DNA from: Lacticaseibacillus mingshuiensis
GTDB lineage: Bacteria; Bacillota; Bacilli; Lactobacillales; Lactobacillaceae
Direction: 5' to 3'
Assembly (NCBI RefSeq): GCF_016861785.1
Contig: NZ_BOLS01000001.1
Span: 186,001 to 250,000 of the forward strand
DNA length: 64,000 nt
The notes under the pieces are model-generated. The model made no database searches. It saw only the letters and a program-made list of their open reading frames with translations, and was not told the DNA's origin. Every line of letters begins with the position of its first letter. Position 1 is the first letter of the stretch. Below, piece by piece: positions 38,280-47,230 of this stretch. The position numbers and the translations under genes were made by a program.

Positions 38280-38370
38280 GCATTCGCGCTTCGTATTCGC
38301 GCTGCGTTTTCGCGCTCCGTATTCGATCTGTGTATGAGCCCTGTGTATTAACTCTGCGCATTAGCCCCTC
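38280..38370 (+). repeat. Seven degenerate 13-bp tandem repeats
   Basis: Units GCATTCGCGCTTC, GTATTCGCGCTGC, GTTTTCGCGCTCC, GTATTCGATCTGT, GTATGAGCCCTGT, GTATTAACTCTGC and GCATTAGCCCCTC directly follow the adhesin stop codon. 13 is not a multiple of three, and the tract is non-coding. Confidence 0.85.
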
Positions 38371-38423
38371 GCATCGCGCACCCAACCGGAAGTGATGCGC
38401 ACGCTGATTCCAAAACGCAACGC

Positions 38424-38484
38424 AAACGAAACAGGCGCGACCCTCCAGTTGAAGAACTGGGGCGTCGCGCCTGTTTTCGTTTTG
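38424..38484. terminator. Bidirectional terminator, adhesin / Rgg
   Basis: CGAAACAGGCGCGAC pairs with GTCGCGCCTGTTTTCG around an inner CCAGTT/AACTGG stem; T-rich tract on the plus strand. Confidence 0.9.
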
Positions 38485-38497
38485 TGCAGAATGATTG

Positions 38498-39412
38498 TCA
38501 GTCAGCCGGATCGCAGAATTTCACGTTCGGGGCGAGCCACGCTTGAAGCCGGGCGATGTCTTGCCGCAGTTGGGCGCCATTCACCGGAATCTGAAGCGTG
38601 CTGACGAGCATCAATAACGGATCAATTTTCCCCTGAAGCGCCGCCGCATTCTGGTCCTGCGTGTAGGCGGCGAAGGCATCGAAGGCCTGGCGGAAAAGAT
38701 GCGGAAACAGGAGGCGCTCTTGAAGGTGCTGGGCGTCAAACAGTGCAAGCAGCGATTGGTAGATCTCAAAATCTCGATTATTGATCGCCACCTCAAACGC
38801 CTGCACCAGCACCTCGCCCACACTGGCCACGCCGGGATCGACTTGGGTCAGCTTGGAGACGCGCTGCATGTAGATGCGCAGATAGACCAGCAGCTGGTCA
38901 GGCGTCATCATGGGCATCAGATTGTTGAGAAGCGACACCTCATAGGAGTACCACGTCTCGTTTTTTTCCAAATACGTGAGCAACTGCTGAAGCAGCGGTG
39001 CCGCCTGGACCACGTGGCCGTCATTTGCCATGTAATCCGCGTAGATCTGCAGGGTCAGCTGGGTGTGGTGATCGGCGATGTAGTGCGAGTCCTCGTATTG
39101 CGTCGCCATCAGCGCGGCCGCCTTCAAAAACGGCTCGGGGCGCTGCTCGGTCATGCCCTGATTGACCAGCGAAAGGGCCTGCTGCTGAACGGCGATCACG
39201 GTGTCCGTGTCGCCGTCGTAAAGATTGGCGAATTCTGTCATCAACAGATTCAGCCGCTTGAGCATCTCCATCAGGTTCGTGGCAGACGAATCGATCTGCC
39301 CGTCCTCAAACCGCGCATAATTTGTCCGCGACATGACGCCGTCGTAGATTTTGACCTGCGTGAGGCCCTTATTTTCCCGGATGCGCTTGATCGCCGGCCC
39401 AATTTGCTTCAT
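38498..39412 (-). CDS. Rgg/GadR/MutR-family regulator
   Basis: 304 residues with an N-terminal Cro/C1-type HTH (IGPAIKRIRENKGLTQVKIYDGVMSRTNYARFEDGQ) and an all-helical, TPR-like C-terminal domain; this is the Rgg plan. Rgg proteins often bind short secreted peptides and activate nearby genes. No obvious short peptide gene is visible beside it. It lies between the adhesins and the AP2-type gene, both of which carry a TGCAGATATGCAAC motif, making it a candidate regulator of them. GGAGGGG lies 5 bp before the ATG. Confidence 0.85.
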   Translation of the reverse strand: MKQIGPAIKRIRENKGLTQVKIYDGVMSRTNYARFEDGQIDSSATNLMEMLKRLNLLMTEFANLYDGDTDTVIAVQQQALSLVNQGMTEQRPEPFLKAAALMATQYEDSHYIADHHTQLTLQIYADYMANDGHVVQAAPLLQQLLTYLEKNETWYSYEVSLLNNLMPMMTPDQLLVYLRIYMQRVSKLTQVDPGVASVGEVLVQAFEVAINNRDFEIYQSLLALFDAQHLQERLLFPHLFRQAFDAFAAYTQDQNAAALQGKIDPLLMLVSTLQIPVNGAQLRQDIARLQAWLAPNVKFCDPAD

Positions 39413-39559
39413 CTTCGCCCCTCCATTTCGTCATATGAGCTATCCTCATCGTATCAGAGTTGCAGGAGATGTCACGGACACTTCTGTCATGTTTTACAAA
39501 GATATTTGTGCATATTAGAAAAATAATGGGTGCCAGCCTGTTATTGCAGCGCCCCGCCA

Positions 39560-40069
39560 TTATTGTGTGCCCCACTGCTTCACCAGCGGTTCGTAGCGCT
39601 CAAGAAGTGGCGTCACGTAATGTTTTTCAGCTAGGCGCCTGGCCTGGACCGCCTCATCGAAACGCCAAAAGCTCTTGTTCAACACCAGCCGGCCGCGAAA
39701 ATACAACCGGGCGATCCACTTACCGCTAGTGTTGTCATACGAAACGCCCGTCACGCCGGAGCGATTGGTGGCGCGCATCGAGACAAAGGTGCGCAGATTG
39801 GTGCCAGCCACGGTGCCCCACAGCGCCGCATTGCCCACGTTCGCCAGGAATGCCGGATTGGTGCGAGCGGTCTGCTTGCTGGCATCGCGGCGCAGGCACC
39901 CACAACTTTTGACCGAACCCACACGCAGCGCATAGCCATCCACCGTGACCTCATTGCCGCAATCGCAACGGCACAGCCAGCGCCGATTGCCATTTTTCAT
40001 CCGGCCGGCTGCGGCCAACACCGTCAAACGGCCGATGCGGCGGCCCGTCATGTCGATCTGTTTTGTCAT
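39560..40069 (-). CDS. AP2-domain DNA-binding protein with zinc-binding N-terminus
   Basis: 169 residues from the ATG at 40069. The N-terminal half has a Cys-rich unit (WLCRCDCGN ... SCGCLRR) that often precedes AP2 domains in phage-related proteins. The C-terminal half resembles an AP2/integrase-type DNA-binding fold (SGVTGVSYDNTSGKWIARLYFRGR ... FDEAVQARRLAEKHYV). No HNH nuclease motif follows, so it is a DNA-binding protein rather than a homing nuclease. Such genes are typical of phages and mobile elements. The start is not certain: ATGs at 40096 and 40102 lack a ribosome site, and 40069 has only a weak one. Confidence 0.8.
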   Translation of the reverse strand: MTKQIDMTGRRIGRLTVLAAAGRMKNGNRRWLCRCDCGNEVTVDGYALRVGSVKSCGCLRRDASKQTARTNPAFLANVGNAALWGTVAGTNLRTFVSMRATNRSGVTGVSYDNTSGKWIARLYFRGRLVLNKSFWRFDEAVQARRLAEKHYVTPLLERYEPLVKQWGTQ

Positions 40070-40136
40070 TGCTTTCTCGCTTTCCGTTCCCCCCATGGTC
40101 ATTATGCCAGCGGCCAGGTACAAAAGCGGAAAACGA

Positions 40137-40150
40137 TGCAGATATGCAAC
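40137..40150 (-). promoter_or_regulatory. Motif shared with the adhesin control region
   Basis: TGCAGATATGCAAC, identical to 33481-33494, about 70 bp upstream of the AP2-type gene. Confidence 0.55.
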
Positions 40151-40183
40151 CCGAAAAGATTGGGTGGGGTGTTCGGCGAATCA

Positions 40184-40236
40184 AAAAAGATCCAGTCAAG
40201 CTGCGGCGCTCGCAGGTGTGACTGAATCTTTTTCCT
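40184..40236 (-). terminator. Terminator after the 40.25-41.26 kb gene
   Basis: AAAAAGATCCAGTC and GACTGAATCTTTTT arms (one mismatch), with a T-run on the minus strand. Confidence 0.8.
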
Positions 40237-40250
40237 GATGCCGCCCCGCC

Positions 40251-41255
40251 TTACCGCTCGGGCCGCACCAGCATGAATGGATAAACTGTTTTGCCTTTGT
40301 CCGGGCCATCAGGAAGCGTATACTCGCTGCGCTCAACCTTGTATGGCGCGGTCTTGTTGGTCAAAAATTGGCGTTTGACCTGATCGCGGAACACATCCCC
40401 ATAGATCGCGCGGCGCTGCCCAGTCGTCAACGCCGCAAAAGAAGTCGCGGTGATATTGTTGGTTGGATGATAGACCGCATATTGCTGAATCCGAAACGAC
40501 GAAAAACGCTGGGCTTGTGAGAGATCCGCTTCCTGACGCTTAGCGTACTCAGTATAAAGTTTCGACAGGGAGAGTTTTTGGAGCTTTGCATCGGTCGCAA
40601 ATGCCTTCGTGACCTCATCCGCAACAATCGCAAACCATTTGCTGTAATCGCTCAACACCGGATAATACTGTGCCCCTTCCGCCGAGGTCTGGAATACCTT
40701 CTTTTTCGCGGCGAGCGAGCATAGCGCCTCCGCGAATTGGGTCAGATAGGTGCGAACCAGCTCCTTTTGATTTTGAAGATGGTCATAACTGCCCTCAGTC
40801 AGGTCGGAGATCAGCACGCTCAACGCCTGCATCACGTTGGTCGAATTGTTGAGCACCGTCAACGTCTCCGTATCCGTCCGGTGGAAAAAGACCTGGCTGG
40901 CGTCCAGCGTCGACCAAAGCTCATTCAAGATCGTCCGAAACTCTTCGCGGAACCGTTTGACGTCCTCGACCATGTCAGCCCAATTCGGCTCTTGCGCCTG
41001 GCCGAGTCGATCATCCCCGTGCTGGCTCTGACTTTCTTTATATTTGAAACGCTCCGCATCGTTGACCAGGAGCGGAAACTCATCCAGCAGGTTGAGCATC
41101 TGAATCAATGCAAGTCGAGCCTTACTGCGCTTGCCTTGAAAATAGCGAATTGCCCCAAAGCCGATTGACAGGATAACGACTAATGCCTGAATCGCATCCG
41201 CCACCGCCTGAATATTTTGATTAGCGCCATTGAGCCAGCCAACAAATCCACCCAT
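40251..41255 (-). CDS. Unknown protein with one N-terminal membrane helix
   Basis: 334 residues, family not recognised. One transmembrane helix (IQALVVILSIGFGAIRYF) near residues 20-37 is followed by a large, charged, helical cytoplasmic part ending in a basic region (FRDQVKRQFLTNKTAPYKVERSEYTLPDG). The start at 41255 follows AAAGGAG by 8 bp. Monocistronic with its own terminator. It stands between the AP2-type gene and the second palindrome array. Confidence 0.75.
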   Translation of the reverse strand: MGGFVGWLNGANQNIQAVADAIQALVVILSIGFGAIRYFQGKRSKARLALIQMLNLLDEFPLLVNDAERFKYKESQSQHGDDRLGQAQEPNWADMVEDVKRFREEFRTILNELWSTLDASQVFFHRTDTETLTVLNNSTNVMQALSVLISDLTEGSYDHLQNQKELVRTYLTQFAEALCSLAAKKKVFQTSAEGAQYYPVLSDYSKWFAIVADEVTKAFATDAKLQKLSLSKLYTEYAKRQEADLSQAQRFSSFRIQQYAVYHPTNNITATSFAALTTGQRRAIYGDVFRDQVKRQFLTNKTAPYKVERSEYTLPDGPDKGKTVYPFMLVRPER

Positions 41256-41373
41256 GAGAGCGTCTCCTTTATCACCGTTTAGTTTTAGAATAGCGCGCGT
41301 TGTTTTATAAAGCAATTTATTGATTCGGCGCGCCGGCATCTGATTAGTCTGAACCTCGGCCTGAGCGTCCCGC

Positions 41374-42266
41374 GATCTCTGAGACCGGAAATATCGACAA
41401 TCTCCCCCAGGAAAAACAAATTAGCAGTCTCAGGAATTGCGAGATGATGTTCGCAGCACTTTGGCTGGACTCACGGTCCGCGAATTGGCCTCTTTTAGGC
41501 CAGAAAGCAAACATCCGCGGTCTCGTGGTCCGCACGCCCCAGACGTCTGGTAGAAAATAGTGGGATGGCATCACACTAATGTGGCGGTCACCAGAGGGAA
41601 TCACGGATACGCAATCTCTGAGATTGGAAATATCGAAGTTCTGACCCGGAAGCAGTAAACTGACGATCTCAGAGATTGCGGGATTGTGACCGCGTCCAAT
41701 CGGTTGGACTCACGGTCCACAAATTTGTCTCTTTTAGTCCAGAAACCAAACATCCGCGGTCCCGTGGTCCGCACGCCCCCAGATATCTGGTGGAAAATAG
41801 TGTGACGGCATCACACTGATGTGGTGGTCTCAAGCTGGAATCGCGGATACGGCGATCTCTGAAATCGGAAATATCGAAGTTCTGACCCGGAAGCAGTAAA
41901 CTGACGATCTCAGAGATTGCGGGAGCATAATCGTGCCGGAGCTTCCAGACTCACGGTCCACAAATTTGTCTCTTTTAGTCCAGAAACCAAACATCCGCGG
42001 TCCCGTGGTCCGCACGCCCCCGGGGCGTCTTCGACTTGTGTGATGCTGTCACATTTTATCTCCGCACGCCCCAGTAATCGAAATCCGCATCCTCCCTCCA
42101 GTACGCGAATTTCGAGCCGCCCCACCTGGCAAGCCCCAGTTAAGTGTGACCCCATCACATTACTTTTCCTCACACGCCCCCATGGGAATCGACACGCGCA
42201 TACCCCGGCTACGCCAATTCTTACCTTTCACCAAAAAATATCGACATTCGCATACCGAGAGTACGC
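41374..42266. repeat. Second phased palindrome array
   Basis: About 19 palindromes with centres near 41380, 41432, 41473, 41525, 41568, 41619, 41671, 41712, 41764, 41808, 41860, 41912, 41953, 42005, 42046, 42098, 42152, 42206 and 42258. Steps are 51-54 bp or 41-44 bp, about five and four helical turns. Several sequence classes occur: GGACTCACGGTCC; GGTCCCGTGGTCC; AATCTCTGAGATT and GATCTCAGAGATT; TGTGA-N5-TCACA; GCATACC...GTACGC. A ~240-bp higher-order unit repeats about 2.6 times. No coding sequence. It fills the gap between the membrane protein gene and jetD. Confidence 0.88.
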
Positions 42267-42292
42267 GGCAATTGAGTGGCCTACCTGCCCGT

Positions 42293-43099
42293 TCAGTCCT
42301 TCAGCCAGTCCCCAATCAGCCCCTCGTACTCACTGAGCAGCTGTTCCTGCTCCACGAATTTGCCGCTAAACCGAATCGTCGCCAGCTCAGTTTGCAAAGT
42401 CGGATCGCTGATGCGTCGGTCCCCGGTCCGCCCGGCATCTACCCGGCCGCGATCCGTGATCCACTGCAGGACCCGCTGCGGCGTCTGCAGGCTGAGAAAA
42501 TCGGGCCCCGAATCACGCGGCAACGCGCCCAGCAAGGTGTCCGCGATGCGAATCCCCTCGCTGTCGAGGTCGCCGAGATACGCCAAGCGCAAGCCCCGCG
42601 CAACCAATTGTTGCATCAGGGCCACATACGCTTTTTGAAAATCGTTCCCGCCTTGATCGATCAGCGGCCAGGTGGGGTGCAGCGTGTGCAACAACACAAA
42701 CACCCCATTGTTTTCCACGACCACAGCCTTGGTCGTCGCCAGCGGATAATTCGCCATTGCCGCGATCTGCCAAGGGTTGAGCGTCAAGGGCTGGGGCAAT
42801 TCAGTTTGAAAAATATTTGCGGCCGTGAATGCCATGCCGATCAGTTTCGCCGACAGTTCGTTGAGTTGGCCATCCGCAAAATAATGCGCAAGCACCCACT
42901 GATAATAGTGGAAAACGGCCGGCGCCTCTTTTGCGTCGTTCAGTGAATGCGCGGTCAAACCGGCATCGACTGCCTGCTGGCCCCGCGGCGGCAAGGGCTC
43001 GCCGGCACTGATCTTGGCAAAAAGCACGTCCAACCCGGCTGCTTCGGGCGGGACCGGATGGCCGGTTGCGGCTTCGTACGCGGCCCGATAATCAGTCAT
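42293..43099 (-). CDS. jetD: Wadjet-like JetD (TOPRIM nuclease)
   Basis: 268 residues. Nuclease subunit of Wadjet systems, which recognise and cut small circular DNA such as plasmids. The C-terminal TOPRIM core is visible: VVVENNGV with E129, then LAYLGDLDSEGIRIAD with D177 and D179, matching the E...DxD pattern of DUF2220/DUF2399 proteins. Shorter than many JetD proteins, mainly because the N-terminal arm is reduced. Its ATG overlaps jetC by 8 bp. Last gene of the operon. Confidence 0.82.
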   Translation of the reverse strand: MTDYRAAYEAATGHPVPPEAAGLDVLFAKISAGEPLPPRGQQAVDAGLTAHSLNDAKEAPAVFHYYQWVLAHYFADGQLNELSAKLIGMAFTAANIFQTELPQPLTLNPWQIAAMANYPLATTKAVVVENNGVFVLLHTLHPTWPLIDQGGNDFQKAYVALMQQLVARGLRLAYLGDLDSEGIRIADTLLGALPRDSGPDFLSLQTPQRVLQWITDRGRVDAGRTGDRRISDPTLQTELATIRFSGKFVEQEQLLSEYEGLIGDWLKD

Positions 43100-46000
43100 C
43101 TTGGCGCTCCTTCCATGTTGCGACCTTCAGCAGTTGATTGGGATGGAACTCGTTTTTGCGCTTGTGCGGCGATGACAACACCTCATAGGCCCCGTTGGTC
43201 ACGCCGTCTGCGAGAATCTTGTTTTGCCCGCCGGTTGGCATCGTGGCGATGAAATTGAAGCCAAACCGCGCGATTGTTTTCGTGAAAACACGCGCCGTTT
43301 CCGGATCCAGTTTGTCGGCAAATTCATCGAACATCACGAGATGCGGGGCATCGGGCTTGCTGGCGCGGGCCAGGCGAATCTTCGGCACCAAAAGCAGTGG
43401 CAAGACCATCGCCTGCGCCTTTTCCGCACCGGAGCCGCCCGATTGCACGAAGGCGTCATCCACGAGCTCCGGCGTGTCGCTGTCTTTGCGGAAGATCTCG
43501 ACCTGAAACCGCGACCAGTAGCGCGTATCCAGCAATTCGCTGGCTTTGGCAAAATAAGCCGCCTCATCGCCGCTTCCGATCGTGGTGTCATGGACCAGAT
43601 TGTCGATCAAGGTCCGCACGAATTTTCGCAGTTCGGGCAAGTCATCATTTTCGGCGCCTTGAACTTCCTTGATCGCCTCGCTGGCCGAGCCGAGCTGGGG
43701 CACAAGCGAGATCATCAGCCGAATGCCGTCTGCGGTCTGGACTTCCTCTAGCATCTTGTTATAAGTCTGCACATCTTCATATTGGTGATCGACGCTTGTG
43801 ATGGCCGCATTCAAATAATTTTCAAATGCCATTTCATTGCCGGTGGTCAATTGCGCCAGCGCCTCATCGATGCCGGCCAGGTCGTCCGTCAAAAGCTGAA
43901 TCGTTTTCGCCAGGTCGATCGGCATGGTGATCAGGACGCCTTGGTACACAACGGTCTCGCGATGCAGGCGCGTCGCCAGATCCTGGTACCCGCGCAACTC
44001 AAAGAGCGTGTCGAGCGCGGTCTCCTCGTCGTGGCCCTGCTTGTTCGTGCCATCGATGGCGGTGCGAATTTTCAGCGGCAGGTCCTGACTGCGATTGGTG
44101 TCGATGCGCTTCTTGAAGCGGTGCGCGACCTCAAGCAACGCGGGGATATCCGCGATCGGCAAGTCTGCCGGGGAAAAATGGGCCAGCATCTTGATGGCCG
44201 CATTGAGCGTTTCGGTCAGGGCCGTCAACGCGTCTTTTGCCTCGGCCAAAGCTTTTGTCTGAAAATCGAGTTCGCTTTGCGCGCGGGTGCGCCGATTCTG
44301 AAAATCAACTTGTTGGGCCTGCGTCTGATCGAGTGCTTGTTGTGCCGCGGCAAACTGCCCGGGCAAGGTTTCATCTAGGGCCAGCGCCGCCAGTTCCGCC
44401 TCGGCCGCCTCAAGTTGGGTCTGCAGAGCCTCAGCCGTGTCGGCAGGTGGATTCTTGGTCAACGTTTCCAGGCTGGCCTGCTTGGCGGTCAGCTGATTGG
44501 CCAGCTGCGCGTCTTGGCGCGTCAGGTCGGCGAGCTGATCAAGTAGCGCATGCAAGTCTTTCGCCTGGATCTCCAACATAGACAGATGGTTGGGCGCCGC
44601 CAGCATCGCTTTGAGATCAGGATGCTGATCATGCAGCGTCTTTTGCGCCGCGATGATCGTCGCTGCGTCCTGGTTCATTTCGGCCACGCCGCGCTCGTGG
44701 ATCTCGTTGTTGTCTTGATGCAGCCCTTCCTTGGCGCGACTGGCAAACCCAACGGCGCGCTTGTCGATCGCCAGCCCCATCGCCCCCTGCATCCCCTGGA
44801 CCAGGCCAACGTCTTTGGTGGTCTGCGAAAGAGTCTGTTCGAGGTGTTGCGCGTCGCTCACCGCCAGCCGGTAGCGTTCCAGATAGGCGGAAAACGCCGC
44901 CGCCAACGCCGCGCGATCCGTTTGCGCCAGGGCATCGGTCAGGTCGTGTTGGCCAGCCGAGGCCGCATGGAGCTTGGCGGTCAATTCGGCAAGCGGGCCT
45001 GCCTCGATGGTCTGGCGCTGCTCGGCCAATTCGGTGCGTTGGGCCTTCAGCGCAGCAATTGCCTGATCCAGCTCGCTGATCTGCGCTTGCCGCGTTTCCA
45101 GTTCAGCCAGTGATTGGCGCAGGCGGGCAATCAACTGTTGTTTTTCGTGACGCGAGCGGGCAATCTGCTTTTGCGCGGCGAGCGCATCACGCAGAGCCTC
45201 CACCTGCGCTTTTTGCTGCGCGACTTGCGCGTTGACCAATGCCAACTGGGTCGTCAACGCCTCGATCTCCGCCTGCGCATGACCCATGGCGCTTGCCGCT
45301 TGGTCGCGCTGATTGATGGCCTTCGCGTAATCGCTGAGGGTCGGCGACTTGAGCGCATTCAGGTTGCCCCAAAACAGATCCTCACGCATTTTCACCAGGC
45401 GCTGCTTGGCGTCGGCCATCCGTGCGCGCATCGCATGCATCTGGTTGAGGTCGCGGTGACTTTCGGCAAGCGGGCGAATGATCTGGTCAAAATCGATCGG
45501 CTCTTGGGCCTCACGCAAGGCGTTTGGAATCGGCGCAAACCGGGCATTGCCACCGGTCAAGATCGGCGATGCCAGCAAGCGGTACGCGTTTGCCAGCCGG
45601 CCCAGCGCCTCGCCCGACTCAAAGCCATAGACCTCGCGCGCCGAAAAACTGCGGTAGGCCTCCCAGTCTTTGAAAACTTTCAGCTCATCGCCAAACGCCA
45701 TGTTCTCGATCTCAAACGCATCGCGGTCCAGGCCCCGGCCGGCCACATCGGTCGTCACCAGCGTCAGCGGCGCATTTGGATCATCCTGAATCAAGATGAA
45801 CCACCATGTCTGGCCGCGGCGCCCGTCCGCCTGCCGATGTGCCCCGATGCCCAGCGTCACCACGCGCTGGCTGGACCGCAGCCGCATGTAGGCATACCCG
45901 GTGCGAATCTGCTGGGCGCCTTTGCCCCACCCCAGCAGCATCGAGTTGAACGTCCGCTTATCGCGCGCGGTACTGTGCGGGGTGTCGCTTCGGCCCACAC

Positions 46001-46220
46001 TGTCGGTATCTTTCGCCGAATTAAAAGATGGCGTGGCGATCGAGCCATCCACCAGCACGGGGAAAAAGGCGTTCGCAAGTGTCGTCTTCCCCACCGCATT
46101 TTCACCCAGCAGCGTGACGTTACCAGTCTCCGAAGCGGCAAAATCCAGCTTCACATATTGGCCAAAGTCGCGCAGGTGAAAATCCCAAGGGTGCAAAAAA
46201 TCAGTTGCCGTTTCAGTCAT
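43092..46220 (-). CDS. jetC: Wadjet-like JetC (SMC-type ATPase)
   Basis: 1,042-residue SMC/MukB-like ATPase, the DNA-extruding motor of Wadjet. The N-terminal head has Walker A GENAVGKTT (39-47). A long Ala/Gln/Glu-rich coiled coil occupies about 280-700 (EIEALTTQLALVNAQVAQQK, LADLTRQDAQLANQLTAKQ). The C-terminal head has a signature-like SGGSGAEKAQAM and Walker B HLVMFDEFADKLD. CAGGAG lies 7 bp before the ATG, which overlaps jetB by 8 bp. GC content matches the host core, so it is not a very recent arrival. Confidence 0.88.
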   Translation of the reverse strand: MTETATDFLHPWDFHLRDFGQYVKLDFAASETGNVTLLGENAVGKTTLANAFFPVLVDGSIATPSFNSAKDTDSVGRSDTPHSTARDKRTFNSMLLGWGKGAQQIRTGYAYMRLRSSQRVVTLGIGAHRQADGRRGQTWWFILIQDDPNAPLTLVTTDVAGRGLDRDAFEIENMAFGDELKVFKDWEAYRSFSAREVYGFESGEALGRLANAYRLLASPILTGGNARFAPIPNALREAQEPIDFDQIIRPLAESHRDLNQMHAMRARMADAKQRLVKMREDLFWGNLNALKSPTLSDYAKAINQRDQAASAMGHAQAEIEALTTQLALVNAQVAQQKAQVEALRDALAAQKQIARSRHEKQQLIARLRQSLAELETRQAQISELDQAIAALKAQRTELAEQRQTIEAGPLAELTAKLHAASAGQHDLTDALAQTDRAALAAAFSAYLERYRLAVSDAQHLEQTLSQTTKDVGLVQGMQGAMGLAIDKRAVGFASRAKEGLHQDNNEIHERGVAEMNQDAATIIAAQKTLHDQHPDLKAMLAAPNHLSMLEIQAKDLHALLDQLADLTRQDAQLANQLTAKQASLETLTKNPPADTAEALQTQLEAAEAELAALALDETLPGQFAAAQQALDQTQAQQVDFQNRRTRAQSELDFQTKALAEAKDALTALTETLNAAIKMLAHFSPADLPIADIPALLEVAHRFKKRIDTNRSQDLPLKIRTAIDGTNKQGHDEETALDTLFELRGYQDLATRLHRETVVYQGVLITMPIDLAKTIQLLTDDLAGIDEALAQLTTGNEMAFENYLNAAITSVDHQYEDVQTYNKMLEEVQTADGIRLMISLVPQLGSASEAIKEVQGAENDDLPELRKFVRTLIDNLVHDTTIGSGDEAAYFAKASELLDTRYWSRFQVEIFRKDSDTPELVDDAFVQSGGSGAEKAQAMVLPLLLVPKIRLARASKPDAPHLVMFDEFADKLDPETARVFTKTIARFGFNFIATMPTGGQNKILADGVTNGAYEVLSSPHKRKNEFHPNQLLKVATWKERQDD

Positions 46221-47226
46221 CGAAATTCTCCTGCTCGTCTAAGACCAATTTCAACCGCCCAGCCAGCGGGGTCGCCAGCCAAAAATCATCGCGTTGATAG
46301 GCAAATGCGTTCTCGCCCAGTGCCTGGCGTACTAGAATCGCGGCGACCTCGGCGCGCGGATACAGCTGCTTGCCGATCGACCGGATCCGCCCATTCAGCG
46401 CCGCATCAGGCAGCCCCTGCCCCAGCGTCTGCGCCACCTTCGCCGCAATGAAATAAGGCCGCGACCGCAATGGCGTCCGGTTCGCGTCTAAGAGCAGCGC
46501 GTAATCGTCGCCGATCTCCAGGTAAAATCGATCCAGCTGGCGCCACTGCGCTTCGATCTGAATTTTATTGGCCAGCAGCGTTTGCCACAGCTCAGGCTGG
46601 GCGGCGGCCGCCAGATACGCGTGCTTCAGCAAAAAAAGATTCACACGTTGGCTCGCCGTGACTGGGGCCGGGTCCTCTTGCGCTTGTAAAAATAGGACCA
46701 GGTTCTGCGCCTCCGCTAGAAAGTCCGGCGAGACATCCCAATACTCCTCGATCTCCGTTTCCGCCTCGCCCGCATCCATTTCCGGGCGATCCGGCACAAA
46801 AAGTGGAAAGCGCGTGACGAACAGGTCATCGATGCATTTTCTGACCTCGCGCGCCGTGTGCTCGGGCAGCTGACTCTGCACGGTGGTGACGATGGCGAGG
46901 CAATCCACCACGCCATCGCCAGTGACATCTTGCATCTCAGGCGAATTAATCACCGCCTTGAGCGTCGCCAAAAGAACCTGCACCTCAAATTGCGACAGCC
47001 GGCCCGGCCCCGTCAAAAGCAGGAGGTCGTCTTGAAAATTCAGTGGGGTCGTCCCGATCAAGTCCCGCAGAAAATAATTGATGCGCCGCTGGGTCTCTGG
47101 GCGCTTGTACGCCTCGCGCGCATTTTTGGCCGCCGCGGTCTCATGGTCGGCCGGGGTGCTGGTGAACATCTCCTGATCAAATAATTGGTTGATGATCGTT
47201 TTTTCCGTGTTCCGTAAACCAGGCAT
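46213..47226 (-). CDS. jetB: Wadjet-like JetB (MukE/kite-like subunit)
   Basis: 337 residues, acidic and helical; assigned mainly from its place between jetA and jetC. MukE/kite-like subunits of SMC complexes are of this kind. Visible stretches include RINYFLRDLIGTTPLNFQDD and LKHAYLAAAAQPELWQTLL. The start at 47226 is supported by AAGGGGTGA upstream and gives a 4-bp gap to jetA. Exact Wadjet type cannot be decided by eye. Confidence 0.72.
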   Translation of the reverse strand: MPGLRNTEKTIINQLFDQEMFTSTPADHETAAAKNAREAYKRPETQRRINYFLRDLIGTTPLNFQDDLLLLTGPGRLSQFEVQVLLATLKAVINSPEMQDVTGDGVVDCLAIVTTVQSQLPEHTAREVRKCIDDLFVTRFPLFVPDRPEMDAGEAETEIEEYWDVSPDFLAEAQNLVLFLQAQEDPAPVTASQRVNLFLLKHAYLAAAAQPELWQTLLANKIQIEAQWRQLDRFYLEIGDDYALLLDANRTPLRSRPYFIAAKVAQTLGQGLPDAALNGRIRSIGKQLYPRAEVAAILVRQALGENAFAYQRDDFWLATPLAGRLKLVLDEQENFDD

Positions 47227-47230
47227 GTGG

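Noticed and set aside
41561-42159. CRP-binding sites at the TGTGA-N5-TCACA dyads
   Set aside because: CRP sites have a 6-bp centre and lie at promoters; these have 5 bp, are not near a promoter, and follow the array phase.
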